DNA of 64,000 nt from Branchiostoma floridae (Eukaryota > Chordata > Leptocardii > Amphioxiformes > Branchiostomatidae), in NCBI RefSeq assembly GCF_000003815.2, contig NC_049985.1, positions 3,802,157 through 3,866,156 on the forward strand, given 5' to 3'. Below the pieces are notes generated by a model. That model had not been told where the DNA came from, did not search any database, and was given only the letters and a program-made list of their open reading frames with translations. Position 1 is the stretch's first letter. The number at the start of each line of letters is the position of its first letter. This document shows positions 1-12,089 of this stretch, piece by piece. A program made the position numbers and the translations under genes.

Positions 1-837
1 GCGAGATTTAACACTCCAGGTATAAGGCTGCAGCATGTCAATTTTGTAGCTGTAAGAGGGCGGGGCAGCATGTTGATTCTATGGAAGACATCCTCTGAAC
101 AAGTTCATACGACAACGCAAAAAAACAATATAGGTAAACAAAACAAGGGCCCACGTTTTCAAAGTGAAGACCATAAACGCAGTGACAAGAATTAAAGCGA
201 CAAAACATATCGTATCACAGCCACCATGTCTTTTATCCCTGTGTTCTAGAAGTAAGTGCACAGAGTGGCAAATAGCCTACTATCACTCACCAAGTTGGCT
301 ATTACTGTCAAGGCAACCACGCTAGTGTCGTGTCTACACATCTACAGACTGCCACATGATATATTTTGTAATTATCGGAATTCTCTTGTCATGATGGCCA
401 TCTCTAGAGGAAAACGAAAAGTCTTTTTTGCAACCAAGCGAAACTCAATGCGGGCGCTGATGCCATCTATAACATGTACTCGCTGTGACCTAATAACAGC
501 ATCTGTAACCCTATCAGGATCGCAGTGGGGGAGGATCGAACTCCGCAGACTCTCAGGTGCAGCGATCTATGCAATATTCCCTCAGCACGTTTCGCGGACT
601 ATCGACAATCTGATGGAAGGAATCGGGTCACCTTTAGCTGTTATAGAGAAGGCGGAGTAGTTTTACCAGAGAGATTACCCGAGGCTCATGCGGGGTGCTG
701 CCATGCGTGCATCATCATCTATGTGAGCAAGCGCGTAGAATCTACTGGTACAATCTTCAGAACATATTAGGTAACACTCTTGATTTCAACAGTCTTCATG
801 AATCAGCCCTTCATGATCTTGATCTTGTTAATTAAGT
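1..837. other. No gene recognised
   Basis: Open frames up to about 134 codons exist on both strands but have no recognisable motif, no convincing splice partners and no amino-acid bias typical of a protein. Nothing is annotated here beyond ordinary intergenic sequence. The stretch just before 838 leads into a LINE remnant and may be more decayed sequence of the same element. Confidence 0.4.
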
Positions 838-1225
838 GACCAGAGGTTTTGTCCATTCTGCCCAAATGAGATCGAAGACGAACGTCACTTTGTTATGGAT
901 TGTTCTCGATATAATGATAAACGCACAGAGCTGTTCACATTACTTTCCGCTTGCTCTAAAGACTTTGCTACTCTCTGTTCGATAGATAAATTTAACTACA
1001 TTCTGGGAGGCGATAATCCTCACTGTGTACAAGTAGGTAAATATATCCACGATTGTTTATACCGTAGAACCAATAGTGTAAATGACATGCTAGACCCTTT
1101 ATGTTAATGTATCCATACCTATAGATATCCATATATGTGTGTTAAGTTGTACTGTAAGTAGTGTTATACATGTAGACCTTACGAAAGTCGCTGTACTTTT
1201 GTCGTGTCAATAAAGATTGTCTATA
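838..1225 (+). mobile_element. Non-LTR retrotransposon 3' end (CR1/L2-like), C-terminal remnant
   Basis: The frame from about 838 to the TAA at 1105-1107 reads SDQRFCPFCPNE, then H and C spaced as in the CxxC...H...C zinc-like tail found at the C terminus of many CR1/L2-like reverse transcriptases. A short 3' untranslated stretch follows, with AATAAAG near 1209. The reverse transcriptase body is absent, so this is a 5'-truncated, dead copy. A related C-terminal tail, with the same Cys/His spacing and an EDE(R/Q)HF core, lies on the minus strand at 63708-64000. Family placement is inferred from motif spacing; the clade could differ. Confidence 0.65.
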
Positions 1226-1384
1226 AACAGCATTTTTTTACATTTAACCCAGACTTATATTGTACATACTAAACGCTTTGTAACCACCTAGTAGTAACCA
1301 TTCTATAACAATAACCTCTATATGCATGCATCTCGGACTACCCAAACCATTTGTAAACCACTTGTAAATTGCTATGAATTGTTT

Positions 1385-1545
1385 GTGTTATTGATATTGT
1401 TATTTTATTTGTCTTTGTCAGTTCTTATCTTTTTTATTTTGGAGAGGTGATGTCAATATCAGCATTATGCTTAAGTACATCACCCCTCTGTCCTGTCCTG
1501 TACTGTACTGCACTTTGTTGATCAATAAAAAATGTGGAATGTGTA
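1385..1545 (+). mobile_element. Probable LINE 3'-UTR fragment with hairpin
   Basis: An inverted pair, GAGAGGTGATGT at 1442 and ACATCACCCCTCT at 1479, forms a hairpin. It is followed by CAATAAAAAATG near 1523, an arrangement common in LINE 3' ends. No coding sequence remains. A second AATAAAG at about 1760 may mark another such fragment. Confidence 0.4.
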
Positions 1546-1976
1546 ACGCGTGCACTCCAGCTGTGACGCGTTTTCACGCGTCAAAAATTAAGCACATATT
1601 TTCAAAAGGCTTTGTAAGAATTAATTTCTTGGTAGGTGAAAATTGAGGAAACCGCGCGACGTTTTGACGTTCTCGGTTGAAACTCCAGCTGTGACGCGTT
1701 GTATACTATCATTGTATTTCCATGTATACCTGCAATTAGCCTTTGCGCATGAATTTGCAATAAAGATTACTCGATATTTGTAAACGGCTTTAGCGGTTTG
1801 TAAGAATTAATTTCCTGGCAGGTGTAAATTGATTAAACCGTGCGGGGGTTTTATGTTCGCAGTTGGAACAATGAGGTAGACGGGCAACATAACAAATATC
1901 TTCGCGGCGGTCTTAAACCACGAACATAAAACCACTAACATTTCTCCGTTGGTAGTATACTGTTTGTTAGCGGCTC

Positions 1977-2240
1977 TATGTAATAATCATCATCATAATC
2001 ATCTTTATCATCATCATCATTACATCATCATCATTACAACCACCACCATCATCATAATCATCATGATAGTGATGATCATTATCATCATGATCTTCATCAT
2101 CATTATCTCCATTATCTTCATCATCATCATCATCATCGTCATCGTCACATAATCACATCATCATCGTCATCATTACCATTATCAGTATCCCCATTTTTGC
2201 TGCAAGTCAGTGCAATGATAATGATGACGATGATGATGTG
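1977..2240. repeat. Imperfect (CAT)n trinucleotide microsatellite
   Basis: About 260 bases are dominated by CAT/ATC/ATT triplets on the plus strand, turning to GATGATG at the end. The open frame across it (His/Ile runs) is a by-product of the triplet repeat, not a gene. Confidence 0.9.
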
Positions 2241-2261
2241 ATTACTGTAAATCACTTTATC

Positions 2262-2450
2262 TTCACGGTACCAAATTTTCACGGTCTGAGAAAATTGAAC
2301 TTGTTCTCGGAACTATATGTTCACTGTCGAGGCAAGTGCACATGAAAAAAGTCTGTGAATTATTTATCGGTAATGATAAGTTCACGTTACAGTCGTCACC
2401 GTGAAAACAGTGAACATAACATTACAGTGAAAAAATCAGGAATTACAGTA
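2262..2450. mobile_element. Decayed inverted-repeat element (TTCACGGT-type)
   Basis: TTCACGGTACC and TTTTCACGGTCTG near the left side face CACCGTGAAAACAGTGAAC on the right, and the block is bounded by ACTGTAAA / TTACAGTA-like ends. This resembles the 'gttcgcggtttt' family at 37115-37305 and 39671-39863, but is more decayed. Confidence 0.4.
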
Positions 2451-2814
2451 TGTCAATGCACTGAGGCAGGCCGCCATTGTTCTCTGGTATCATTCGTTAG
2501 CTGCTACAAGTGGGTGTATTATCCCATTCCACCCGCGACCAACTCTACAATGTCCCGCTCCTCTGTCCTCCTCCAAGTTACCGCTTGGTTGCCTCTCTTA
2601 TTACTTCTAGTTCGGTTCTAGTTCGGATCCACCCTACGTAGGCAGTGGAGTCCTTGGCATTGATGTTATTGATTTATACAATGGCTGTTTCAAACATCAA
2701 ATTCATCCAGATTACAAGATTACGTACGGGTTCAACTGGCCGTTTCCAGTATCATATCTAGTTGCTTTAGTAACTGCTCTCTGGTGTGAAATAGGCAATA
2801 ATTTTCCTTGACTA

Positions 2815-3075
2815 TTTCGTTTTGAAGGAAGCATGTACTTCATGGCCGGTCCCTTGTGGAACCGTGCAGTGCGCAGTGAAATCTTATGTCGTTTTGAAGG
2901 AAGCCTGTACTTCATGGCCGGTCCCCTTGTGGAATCGTGTAGTTTGCAGGGAAATCATAAAGGAGCTGGAACTGATGATGTCGTTTTGAAGGAAGCCGGT
3001 ACTTCATGGCCGCCCCCTTGTGCAACCGTGTAGTGCGTAGGGAAATCATGAAGGCGCTGGAACTGATGATGTCGA
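2815..3075. repeat. Three tandem copies of a 72-94 bp unit
   Basis: The unit starts with TTTCGTTTTGAAGG or GTCGTTTTGAAGG and continues through GTACTTCATGGCCG, CTTGTG, AACCGTG and GGGAAATCAT. It occurs near 2815, 2887 and 2979, with 10-20 percent divergence. The third unit ends at about 3070 in GAACTGATGATGTCG, which is also at the end of unit two. Short frames here are periodic by-products. Confidence 0.8.
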
Positions 3076-3224
3076 CAGCAGGTCAGACCTGTTTACCCGC
3101 TGTAAGCCCGGGGTGAACACGGGGCGAGGGATCAGCCGTGCCGCTGATGGCTGCTGATCGGTGGCGCGGAAAGGTGAATCGGTGCCGGGAAAGGTGAAAT
3201 GCCGACAGACGGCCCGGCATAAAC

Positions 3225-3780
3225 ATTCCTTATACCCCCTTTTCACTAGGACGGCGCTTTCGCAGCGCTCTCTCTGCGACCCAAAATTTGACATATCGCT
3301 CAACGGTACTTATATCCCTGTCACATTTGGCGAAAATCGATCGGACGACGATCCTGCGGCAATCGCCCGAGCCTCACTTATAATAATAACTTTATTACAC
3401 AACAATTGTACAAGGTACAAAGTATGGTCTATATGTGACGGACGGTTTTCAGGTGAAAAATACGCGCAAACATCTGTCGATCTTAAATACGCCCGATCTT
3501 CCATCGATACGCCCGAAGATCGTGGATAATGTGACAGGGGTATAATACCCCCTTTTCACGAGGACCGCGCTCTCGCAGCGCTTTTTCTGCGACCTAAAAT
3601 TTGACATATCGCTCAACGAATTGTACAGAAAAGAAACGAATATTGTCGTCTTCTCGTTCACACTTTTAGATTTTGTATGATATACCCAGTGTGAGAGCGA
3701 AGGATATAAATAGCCTATTCAGGTCGTAGTGAGAGCGCAGCGCGATCGCCGTCTAGTGGAAAGGGGCCTTAATGGACAAG
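3225..3780. mobile_element. Nested MITE pair bounded by 80-bp direct repeats
   Basis: A block starting ACCCCCTTTTCAC and ending ACATATCGCTCAACG occurs twice in direct orientation (about 3225-3305 and 3546-3618). Between them lies an inverted-repeat segment whose ends are TTATATCCCTGTCACATT and AATGTGACAGGGGTATAA. Inside this is a short LINE 3' end (minus strand, TTTATTACACAACAATTG at about 3391). The outer right end, near 3765, reads GTGGAAAGGGG, the complement of the CCCCTTTTCAC start. This reads as successive insertions, or an insertion with duplication. Confidence 0.55.
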
Positions 3781-5448
3781 ATGCGCATACACATGCTGTG
3801 TTGGTACGGACCGAAATGATCTCAATAGAGCTCGGCTAAATATAGGTATTTATAAAGCCGGAGGATCAAAATATCGACTCAGGGTTAACAAAGGTCCGTT
3901 ATTATTACCTTGTGTCTGGAAGCTGGACGTAAAGCTGCATTTGTTCTGAAGAGGGACATTACCACTATTTTCCACTGTAGATGCTTTTATCTATCGGTTT
4001 GAGCTCGTCAGAACTTAACAGTGTACTGTACTAGTACTGTTTATGAAAAGACTATCCACGGCAAGGTTGTACAACTGACCCACGTGTATGTAAAGTATTG
4101 AAATATAACCAAATGAACATAATTATTCGAATGGTTCAAATGTTACTGGATTGTTTCTAAACGTGTTATCATCTTTTGTGGAATATGCATCTACATATTA
4201 TTATGAAAAGTACAGCTAGAACACTTAACTTAAATTCTCTGTATATGAAGGCCGTCCCAAAACTACAAGACTTCTGGCCCGGCCTGCATGTTTTAATATA
4301 GTCATCATGAGCTGTGTATTCTAATAAGCAAATGATAATAAAAAATGATTCCCTGCTGTTGCCATTCGGAGACGGCCGCCAATGATTAATTATTTGATTA
4401 ATTGATTGAAAACATTAAACTGATGTGTTAAGCAGAAGGACGGCTGTACTAATTATACATATACAACAGGTACAGAATGACTGCACAAATATTGGGATCA
4501 CCTCCCATCTGTTGCTTAAGGGTAGCAAACATACAATTGTTAATTTATACTTGATAGTGTTGCTGTGTAACGAAGCCATCAATTGAATAAACATAAAGAC
4601 ACATCCTTCAAATACTCCAGACTTCCAGCCATATTGCACATCTGAAGAGCGATGGGCACAGTAAGACATAAACAGTATGTAGGGATATAGGGCAATAGGC
4701 AATGAAGACGATGTAATGTCATTACTTCGAACCAGGGCTGTTTTAGTTACATCTGAATGTACAATTCTGGGATTGTGATTGTACAGGATGCGGCGTTACA
4801 TTACATCCTGAATGATGTTTTGTCTGTTGGACTAGAAGGGTCTAAAAAAGGGTGGGAAAGTCTGCCATCTTGATTGCCTTGTCGTAGGTATGTATCAAAT
4901 GAAATGGTGCTGCATAAAACCAGTACGTGACATCGTCCTGGATGTTAAGGTGGGGTCACTTGTAAGCTAAGAATTTCATACGGACCTCATACGGACTAAA
5001 ATATATCCGCAAGTGTGAAACACAAATACAAACGCACAGCATATAAAGCTTTATCGTCTACTTAGGTACAGAAAAGCAAGACGAAACAGGCAATTGACCT
5101 GGTACCCTAGATACAACCGCAATGTCCTACATACATGTATACATGCATTCATACTCCATTATTAGAACTTTTAATCATCGCTATCAACCAAGATAAATCA
5201 TACACACAAAGTTCATTTGGGCTCATGATTTCATTTGCCACAGATAAGACAGAGCCCCGCGGGAAGAGTCTGTGATACTAATGAAATGCTGATCTCTATT
5301 TCAGGACAAACCTACCAAGAGTGTATACATACATTCACTACCTGGTAAAAAAAAAGTACATTTCACTTTTCTAGGAGTTAAGATTCTATTCAAAAGTCTT
5401 AACTAATGCAATATAGTGACTAATCAACTAAATTGATCACCTATCTAT
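3781..5448. other. No gene recognised
   Basis: AT-rich intergenic sequence. A weak hairpin lies around 4700-4830. The longest frame (4415-4702, minus strand) has no recognisable domain. I see no supported gene or RNA. Confidence 0.4.
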
Positions 5449-5710
5449 GTATACAACGAGCATTGAAGCTATTGTAGCGGCCAGCAGATTCAGGTGGCTA
5501 GGCCACGTCTTAACGATGCCTAAAGAAAGAGCCCAGATTCCTCCAGGACTGGAATCCGAACCATGGGAAGACCCAGAGAGACATGGACCAACATTGCCAG
5601 AATGACTACAGTCCACAGGAAACAGCAATCTGAAGCTGTGTGACGTAGAAAAGATGGCCCAGAACCGCCTGGAATGGCGGAGGATGGTTCCCAAGAGGAT
5701 ACAGGCCACT
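5449..5710 (+). pseudogene. Non-LTR retrotransposon C-terminal fragment with frameshifts (RTE/craniofacial-type tail)
   Basis: The first frame reads ASRFRWLGHVLTMPKER, the RWLGHVxRM motif found near the C terminus of several RTE-like non-LTR elements. After about base 5563 the homologous reading continues in another frame as GRPRETWTNIARMTT. A second shift then gives CDVEKMAQNRLEWRRMV. The three pieces match the expected order of the family tail, so at least two frameshifts are present and this copy is dead. Clade assignment is from motif memory. Confidence 0.7.
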
Positions 5711-5759
5711 CAAAGTGATGATGAGACCTTATCGAATAACAAGTAAGAAATTTATGTAT

Positions 5760-6699
5760 ATATGTAAATATTTTGGGAATGCATTTGTACGTAAACAGCG
5801 ACAAATACATGTAGGCTGCAATGCAATGTGAACTAGTCAGTAGTGCCCAGAGAAACGTGACAGACCTTCACTGAAGCGTCGATTACAGAAACACCTGGTT
5901 GCGTATCAAACAAGTTTGTTATACAGTGTCATAGACAGTTGTATTAGTCCTTATTGTCTACTATAGTGCCCGAATTCTGTCCACAGCTGTCTTTCTAATG
6001 AAGTAGAAAAACGAGGTCTACAATCGTACAAGTACAGGAATCATTTCAATCTAACTAAACAAGTAACACGGCACCGATGTGTGTTTTGCCTCCGGCACAT
6101 GAGCAAAATCCGTGGGCGTACATCGATCCGTGCATATGTAACTGCCCATCTACCAACTGTTTTTGTGTTAAACCTTAGAAAAATATTTAGCACAAATTTT
6201 GTTTAATTTTCCTTTGTCAAATCTAGACACACAGATTAGTGGAATTCACTGCAATAAAAAGTCAGTCAGTAAGTCAGACCCTACCTTCATGGGTGCTTCC
6301 CCTAACATATGGTCTCCATGTACGTACTGTAGTTACAAAAACGCCACGGCCTTTTCAACGATGTTATTTTCCCACATTAAGGCTTTTCCTTTGGACAGTA
6401 TCTCCAAAGCTGCCCTCAGAAACCATCGTCTCGATTCCGTACAGTGAAAATACTTCCAAATTCAGTGTTTAACTCGAAGCGATCTCTGTTCAAGACAACA
6501 TTCGCGCTGACGATTCTTAATTCATCCACATCCTTACCGAAGCAGACCTAATGTGGTTATGATGACGCATGTGTCATGTTAATGCTCTCCACTCATCTAG
6601 CATGCAGACACAGCAGACTAGACGTGCAGGCCACCTGTGCTTAGGCGTTAAGCTTTTAAATATTTTCCATTTTCGTATGTTTACCTCGTGGATCGTGTC
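5760..6699. other. No gene recognised
   Basis: No splice-supported coding exon and no repeat I could pair within the window. The overlapping frames at 6199-6472 lack domain features. Confidence 0.35.
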
Positions 6700-6905
6700 A
6701 GCGTGACGGTAAAGGTGTTTGGCTCAAAACATAGACGTCCTGGGCCCAAACCCAAGGCATGTCACTGATGTTAAGCCCATGGGCAAGGTACTTAACAAGA
6801 GTTTTCTCACTCCACACAGGTGTACAAATGGGTACCTGACCCCGGTTAGGATAGCGTGCGCTAGACACGATGTGTAACACCCCCAGTCTGCCTTTGGCGC
6901 CAGAA
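6700..6905 (+). mobile_element. SINE fragment (amphioxus-type tRNA-SINE body)
   Basis: The segment carries the same order of words as other copies in the window: GGCAAGGTACTTAACA, CTCACTCCACACAGGTGTA and AAATGGGTACCTGAC, followed by a C/G-rich word equivalent to CTTCGGT. Compare the copy at 38216-38455. The head is degenerate. Confidence 0.65.
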
Positions 6906-7800
6906 AGGCTTAATTTTGGGACTAACTTTACCTCTAAGATCTACCTTTATCTTTAAATCTAAATTCATTGAGATAATCTTTAGCCAAAGACTTTCGTCTT
7001 TGTAAAATTTCAATAGAATATACAATCAGGCGTTAAAAGGAAAATAAATAGTAATAACAAAAGACATAAAAGAAATAGAATATTAACTTTGCTTGAGAGC
7101 ATTACAACATCTAAGAGAATACATCTAAGGGAATATCAAGAATACGTCTGGTCTGTACCATAATAACGTCTGGAAGAGGTTGCCTTCTGATAGATGTGCT
7201 TTGCTATCATTTATTACTATCGTCTGCCGCCTCCTTAATAGAAACCAGGCAGAGCAATTAAACGTTGCCACAGAAAACCATTCATTATTGTTGATGGAGT
7301 GGTGGGAAGGCATTGTGTACGACATATCACCACTAATACATGTGTGTGCGGCTCAGCTTGTGGGAGACTTAGCATTCAGATTGCTGCAGAATGGATACTT
7401 GTAGTTTCCCTTTGATGAGAGCAGGACCGACGTAACCCCGCCTCATGATTAGTCTGATAGTGAGCTCTCCATTGTGCTCCAGTCGTGTCCTGACTACGTG
7501 ATGGTCTACAGGGACCGGGATATATGCACAAGTACTTCGAAGCTATAGTTCAATCTCATTAGTCATTTGGGACACGCATTTGCAGGCTTGCCAGAGCGTG
7601 TTATAAACATATTTGACGTTGGTACAATCTGAAGATTTATGTAGCTCGTCGACGTCTTTGCACTGATTTACGCGGATTGGATAGGCTTTAGACTGATTTC
7701 ATAGTACTTAGCCAAAGTTCACACGGCGTTAACATCATGGTTTGTATCAGTTGTCGTATACTGTTGAGATTTGGACATCGTTAATGTTGTGGTACTTAGA
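6906..7800. other. No gene recognised
   Basis: Contains a 74-codon frame (7180-7404, plus strand) that ends in a fairly protein-like segment, but no splice sites or family could be assigned. Treated as non-coding. Confidence 0.3.
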
Positions 7801-8060
7801 TTAAGATTTATTGAAATTGCAGACTACTTTGTCTGCAATTTCAATAAATGGCAAACCTAGGCAGCTTTAATAGCTGATATTGAGTGACAACGCACACATG
7901 CATGTACACTTCTTAAAAAGTACACATAATCAACTCAAATGGTTAACGTATACTAAAAGTAAAACAAAAGATTAAGCCTTAAGACAAACCGTATTAAGTA
8001 GAACATAAATTAAACTTGATACATCTATATAGGTTTGGAATGTGGTTACTCTGAGATGAT
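7801..8060 (-). mobile_element. Dispersed repeat, probable LINE 3' end, carrying a perfect hairpin
   Basis: Bases 7806-7849 form a near-perfect palindrome: ATTTATTGAAATTGCAGAC, a 6-base loop, then its complement. The following 200 bases (GGCAAACC, AACTCAAATGGTTA, CGTATACT, AAGACAAACC, TATATAGGTTTGGA) match 56360-56580 in the same order. On the minus strand both end in GCAATTTCAATAAA, which suggests a polyadenylated LINE tail. Confidence 0.6.
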
Positions 8061-9770
8061 GTCATGTGGCTCGTCTTTGCGCTGACTCATGCACTATACA
8101 GAGTGTTTTTTTTAACATTTGAAATGCTCAATCAGTATAGCTGACACTACCATATTGCATAATTGCCCTATAATTTGCCATGAATTGTGTCTGGTTTGAC
8201 TTTTGTGCAATCAATGTTGATTTACCAGTAGCAGTGGATTGCTGACTTTCATGGCCGTGGAACTGGCCGTGGCCAGCTTGAACAATGTCCGTTCAACTGC
8301 CTTTTCTGCAAGAAGTAATTAAGATTATTAATCATATTCCCTACCACATTCTACTTGTTCACTGACTGTTCAACCGTGATTTTTGTCATTACCTTTGTCT
8401 TCAGACGCATTTTATTTCATAAAGTCATTATGCTGCAAGTTTTTTTTATATGCAACAATGCAGAAATATTATGACTACATGTAAGTCCCCTCACAATGGA
8501 GGTGTAAAAACCAACGATCTGTGGTCTTTGGGGAAAGCTCGAAGCAGCCTCGTAGAAGTGGGGAGTAATTTGTCAACATTTGCGCTAAGACTGCACAACA
8601 CCGGCATACCTGACAATTACAGATAAAACAGCGCGTTGGTAGAGGCTGTATGTAAAGACCCATAAACAGGCGTTAGCGACAGCCGCAGGAAATTACGAGA
8701 GAAAATCAATGTCAAAAATGTTTTTTTCTTCTTCATATTAAGTAGGTGAGAACAGCAAGGCCAAAAAGTAGTTTATCCAAGGTTAACAGCCATTGTCTAA
8801 GCCTTTCAGTGTGGCCCTAGTAATGATGAGATGGCAACAGTTCAATCCTGCAAACGGCTAAAGATGCTCTTACAGATAATACCTTAAGACAAATGGCATA
8901 GCCAAACTCTTAAGGTAAGCATTACAAATGGCTACTCCCCTATCATCATTTACATGATGTAGTAGTCATAGAAGCTTGTGACCATCTCATATATAGGTTC
9001 AGCAGCCAAGCGTTAGGACCTTAACTTCATCGCACGGATTGAAAAGTGCAAGATTGATATGATTTCTTGGCAGTTTGGAAATCGACCTGCCAAAAATAAG
9101 AACAATTTATGTGTCTATCGCCGCTCAAGCGTGCCCCCTGGATATAACCACAAGGCCGTTCGCCGAGAGAGAATCTCAGCTCACTCTGCAGGCGCATTTA
9201 TCATGCACTGTGTGCCTATCCTCCATTGTGGTTTTCACTTTTTGATTGCCTTTGACGTGAAGACATAATGCTGTAGCCCAAAGCTGTGCGATTTCATTAC
9301 ATTTCGTCTATCTGTGCTTAATCCTTCCGCGGATCCAATTCCCCACGACAAAGGAAAACTGACTTCGCCGCAGGCCGGAGAGATTTACAAACACCCATCC
9401 TCATCACTGATGCAGGTTAAGATGGATGTGTTACAGATTACATGTGCTGGGGGAAAAGATAACGTTCCTCTTTCAACCAGCGTCAACTGCTGCAATAATT
9501 ACCAGTATCTATGTCTATGTCTATGTCAGAAGCAATGACACTTGCTATATTGCGCTTTAGATCCCCATTATTTTCCCTTTTTCTTGAGATAAGTTTAGTT
9601 GCATGATAGCGATGGTGTTTCTATCCACTTGAAACCATGCTCTGTGATATTCTGATGCAATTGACTTATAAATCCTTAGGTTTTTATGCATTTAGTTTGC
9701 ATTTTAACCTGCGTGTTTAATGAAAAAATATTTTAATTCAGTTCGTCAAGTGTAATCAACAATTTGTAAA
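8061..9770. other. No gene recognised
   Basis: AT-rich sequence with short frames only. A weak inverted pair (ATGATGAGAT near 8824 and ATCATCATTTAC near 8942) may be an old MITE. No other structure was found. Confidence 0.35.
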
Positions 9771-10543
9771 CCTCAAACACCCGAGTGGGGTCCATTTGGA
9801 CCCCAGGAGTACATTTTGAAGTGCCATTTGAACATTTTTGATCTGAAGAAAATATCCTTCCGTGACTTTGTCAGTCAATATCTCTTATACCTTCTCCTAA
9901 GTTTTTGCAAAGATTGGTACACTAATGTGGAAATTATAAAGAAAGTATGTGTTCAGTCCGTCTGGGGTCCAAACGGACCCCAGCAAAAATGTGCAGTTTT
10001 TTAAACAAACTTTGGAGGCTAACTCCTTAACCACTTACAGTATGACTACCAATCTTTCAGACAAAAATAAGATTGTAAACCTAAATCATCACAAAAATTT
10101 CTGTGTCATCAACATGTAATGTGACGACATTATGACGTCATTTACCTAATCAGGGCGGCCATCTTGGATTTTGACCAATGACGTCATGAAATTAGCATAA
10201 ATTATAAAATTTAAGTCATGAAAATTACATTGAATTTCATAGAATTTAATTGTTGTCAGAAAACAGGTGTAGTTTACCAAGAAAACCTTGTTTAAATTGA
10301 AATTGTCAAATTTTGGCAAAATTATGCCTGTTAGAATCTGAACTTTTGCATAAATTATGATAATGAGTTGGAATTAGCAACACCTTAACATCTCAAAATC
10401 TTCCACTTACATTGACGAAGCAAAGTATATACAATGATCGCCGATAAGAAATGCTACTGAGATTTTATGAACAAAACATTTTGGGGTCCGTTTGGACCCC
10501 ACTCGGTCATTTTAGTCGCAAAAAAAGGTCCGGTGCTTGAGGG
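9771..10543. mobile_element. piggyBac-like MITE with TTAA target
   Basis: The left end reads CCTCAAACACCCGAGTGGGG and the right end reads GGTGCTTGAGGG, followed by TTAA (10544-10547). The left target is degenerate (TAAA). Sub-terminal repeats GGGGTCCATTTGGACCCC (about 9788) and GGGGTCCGTTTGGACCCC (about 10484) are themselves palindromic, and a third GGGGTCCAAACGGACCCC sits inside at about 9964. There is no transposase frame. TTAA plus CCC/GGG ends is the piggyBac signature; classification by target site is inference. Confidence 0.75.
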
Positions 10544-10547
10544 TTAA

Positions 10548-11195
10548 ATATTCTAAATGCAGTCACGCTTTGCGCCAGGAGATGTAATTGAGCTTCTTGC
10601 TGAACGCCTCATGATTTTACAAATAATACATTTCTTCGATTGATTAATAGTTTGATCGGTAGTTAGACGTTTGTGATCAGTTCTATTTTATGTGTGATTT
10701 GTATCATACATTTTCACTGAAGGCTGCCACGCTGAGTTATCAGAACAGCAATGTACAAATGAAGCAACCATTAACCTTGAAGAAAGAGTCAGACGATTAT
10801 CATGAAACCTTTACATGATAGCACAAACATAATAGATTTATATAATGAAAAGTCGACCTCTCCTAGTCCTATTGTCTGAAGAGCCAGACGTATTCTTTGT
10901 ATTCACTGGGATGTTCTCGTTAAGGACATTTCAAATGATTGGCGTCTATGGGCCTTTTCGACTCCACATTTTGTGGACTGCCTTGTCTGCATTCTAAATT
11001 TAGATATGAATAGAGCATCGACATGAGACATGCCCCATCGTAACTATATTTCTACCACCAAATGGTCACTATGGAGGCTTCTTGAGGATCGAAACAAGTA
11101 CACGTATGATTAGGACCACTCGTAATTATGTAAGAGTTCCCATGCAAAATCTCCGAGTTGCTATTGCTTCATACAAGCTACGTGACTGGCCATAG
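10548..11195. other. No gene recognised
   Basis: No motif, no paired repeat and no convincing exon upstream of the candidate exon at 11196. Confidence 0.35.
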
Positions 11196-11324
11196 CCATC
11201 CTACCTCGAGACGGCGGAGTTCAGAGATCAGACCCGGAGCCGCCCCAGACGTGTCTATAATCCAAACTTAGCACTCATCAATGAATACATGGTCCGTGGA
11301 TCGGGTCTGTTAGGCACACGCTGA
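11196..11324 (+). CDS. Candidate orphan terminal exon, function unknown
   Basis: After a possible acceptor CCATAG at 11190-11195, one frame runs 42 codons to TGA at 11322-11324. It begins PSYLETAEFRD, has a basic middle (RSRPRRVYNPN) and ends with VRGSGLLGTR. Its composition looks like a real protein end rather than chance. No partner exon with a matching donor was found between the piggyBac-like element and this point, and downstream sequence is intergenic up to the N gap. It may be an isolated exon of a gene broken by transposons or by assembly, a retrocopy fragment, or a coincidence. Confidence 0.3.
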   Translation, partial: PSYLETAEFRDQTRSRPRRVYNPNLALINEYMVRGSGLLGTR

Positions 11325-11904
11325 TAGGAACACCAGGGGGTAATGGGAATGCAACAGCAAAGAAAATGGCAAACTGGAAATAGAACAAGACCCTTGAGTC
11401 TCTCTGAAACTATTAATAGCTAAAAATGAGTTACAGACAGGACATCTACATCATGGGCATAACCCATCAATCATCCATAAACAGAGACGGGGGGGGGGGG
11501 TGCTATACCGACTGCTAGATGGGTACCTTGCTGAAATCAAACTTCCGTTCAGGTCACGTGACATAGGCTTCGGGTCATTCCAACTTGAGAACGCTCAGAG
11601 GACTGAAGCTTTTTGGTGAGTGCTTTATAATGTGTATGGAAATGACGGGTGAAACTTTGACAACTATTAAAAGTATGATACTGTTGCATATACGTCTACA
11701 GTGAAATTCACCGGGAGAGAGAAAATTGCAAACCTCAGAATTGTGTGACAAGTTTATATGTATTCGTTATTCAAATACCATGATTTATAAATCTAGAGAA
11801 GAACAACAGCGCAGTATATCGATGTTCACGATATTTTAGAGCTCATTATGTGGTATTATGTCAGATACTTGAACAAGCGCCAAAGTTGCAGGAAATAACA
11901 GTTT
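11325..11904. other. No gene recognised, G-run present
   Basis: Contains a run of ten G at about 11490 and otherwise ordinary sequence up to the assembly gap. Confidence 0.35.
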
Positions 11905-12004
11905 NNNNNNNNNNNNNNNNNNNNNNNNNNNNNNNNNNNNNNNNNNNNNNNNNNNNNNNNNNNNNNNNNNNNNNNNNNNNNNNNNNNNNNNNNNNNNNNN
12001 NNNN
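11905..12004. other. Assembly gap (100 N)
   Basis: One hundred N; this round number usually stands for a gap of unknown length. A frame running through it is meaningless. Confidence 0.99.
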
Positions 12005-12089
12005 TCAAAATCTTTTCTTTGTATATTATTAGCACGTATAAATTTGCACGTACGGCGGGTTGTGCCCTTAGCTTAACTGGGCTGTGTAA

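Noticed and set aside
1949-2152. His/Ile-rich frame that could be read as a metal-binding peptide
   Set aside because: It is entirely a (CAT)n triplet repeat.
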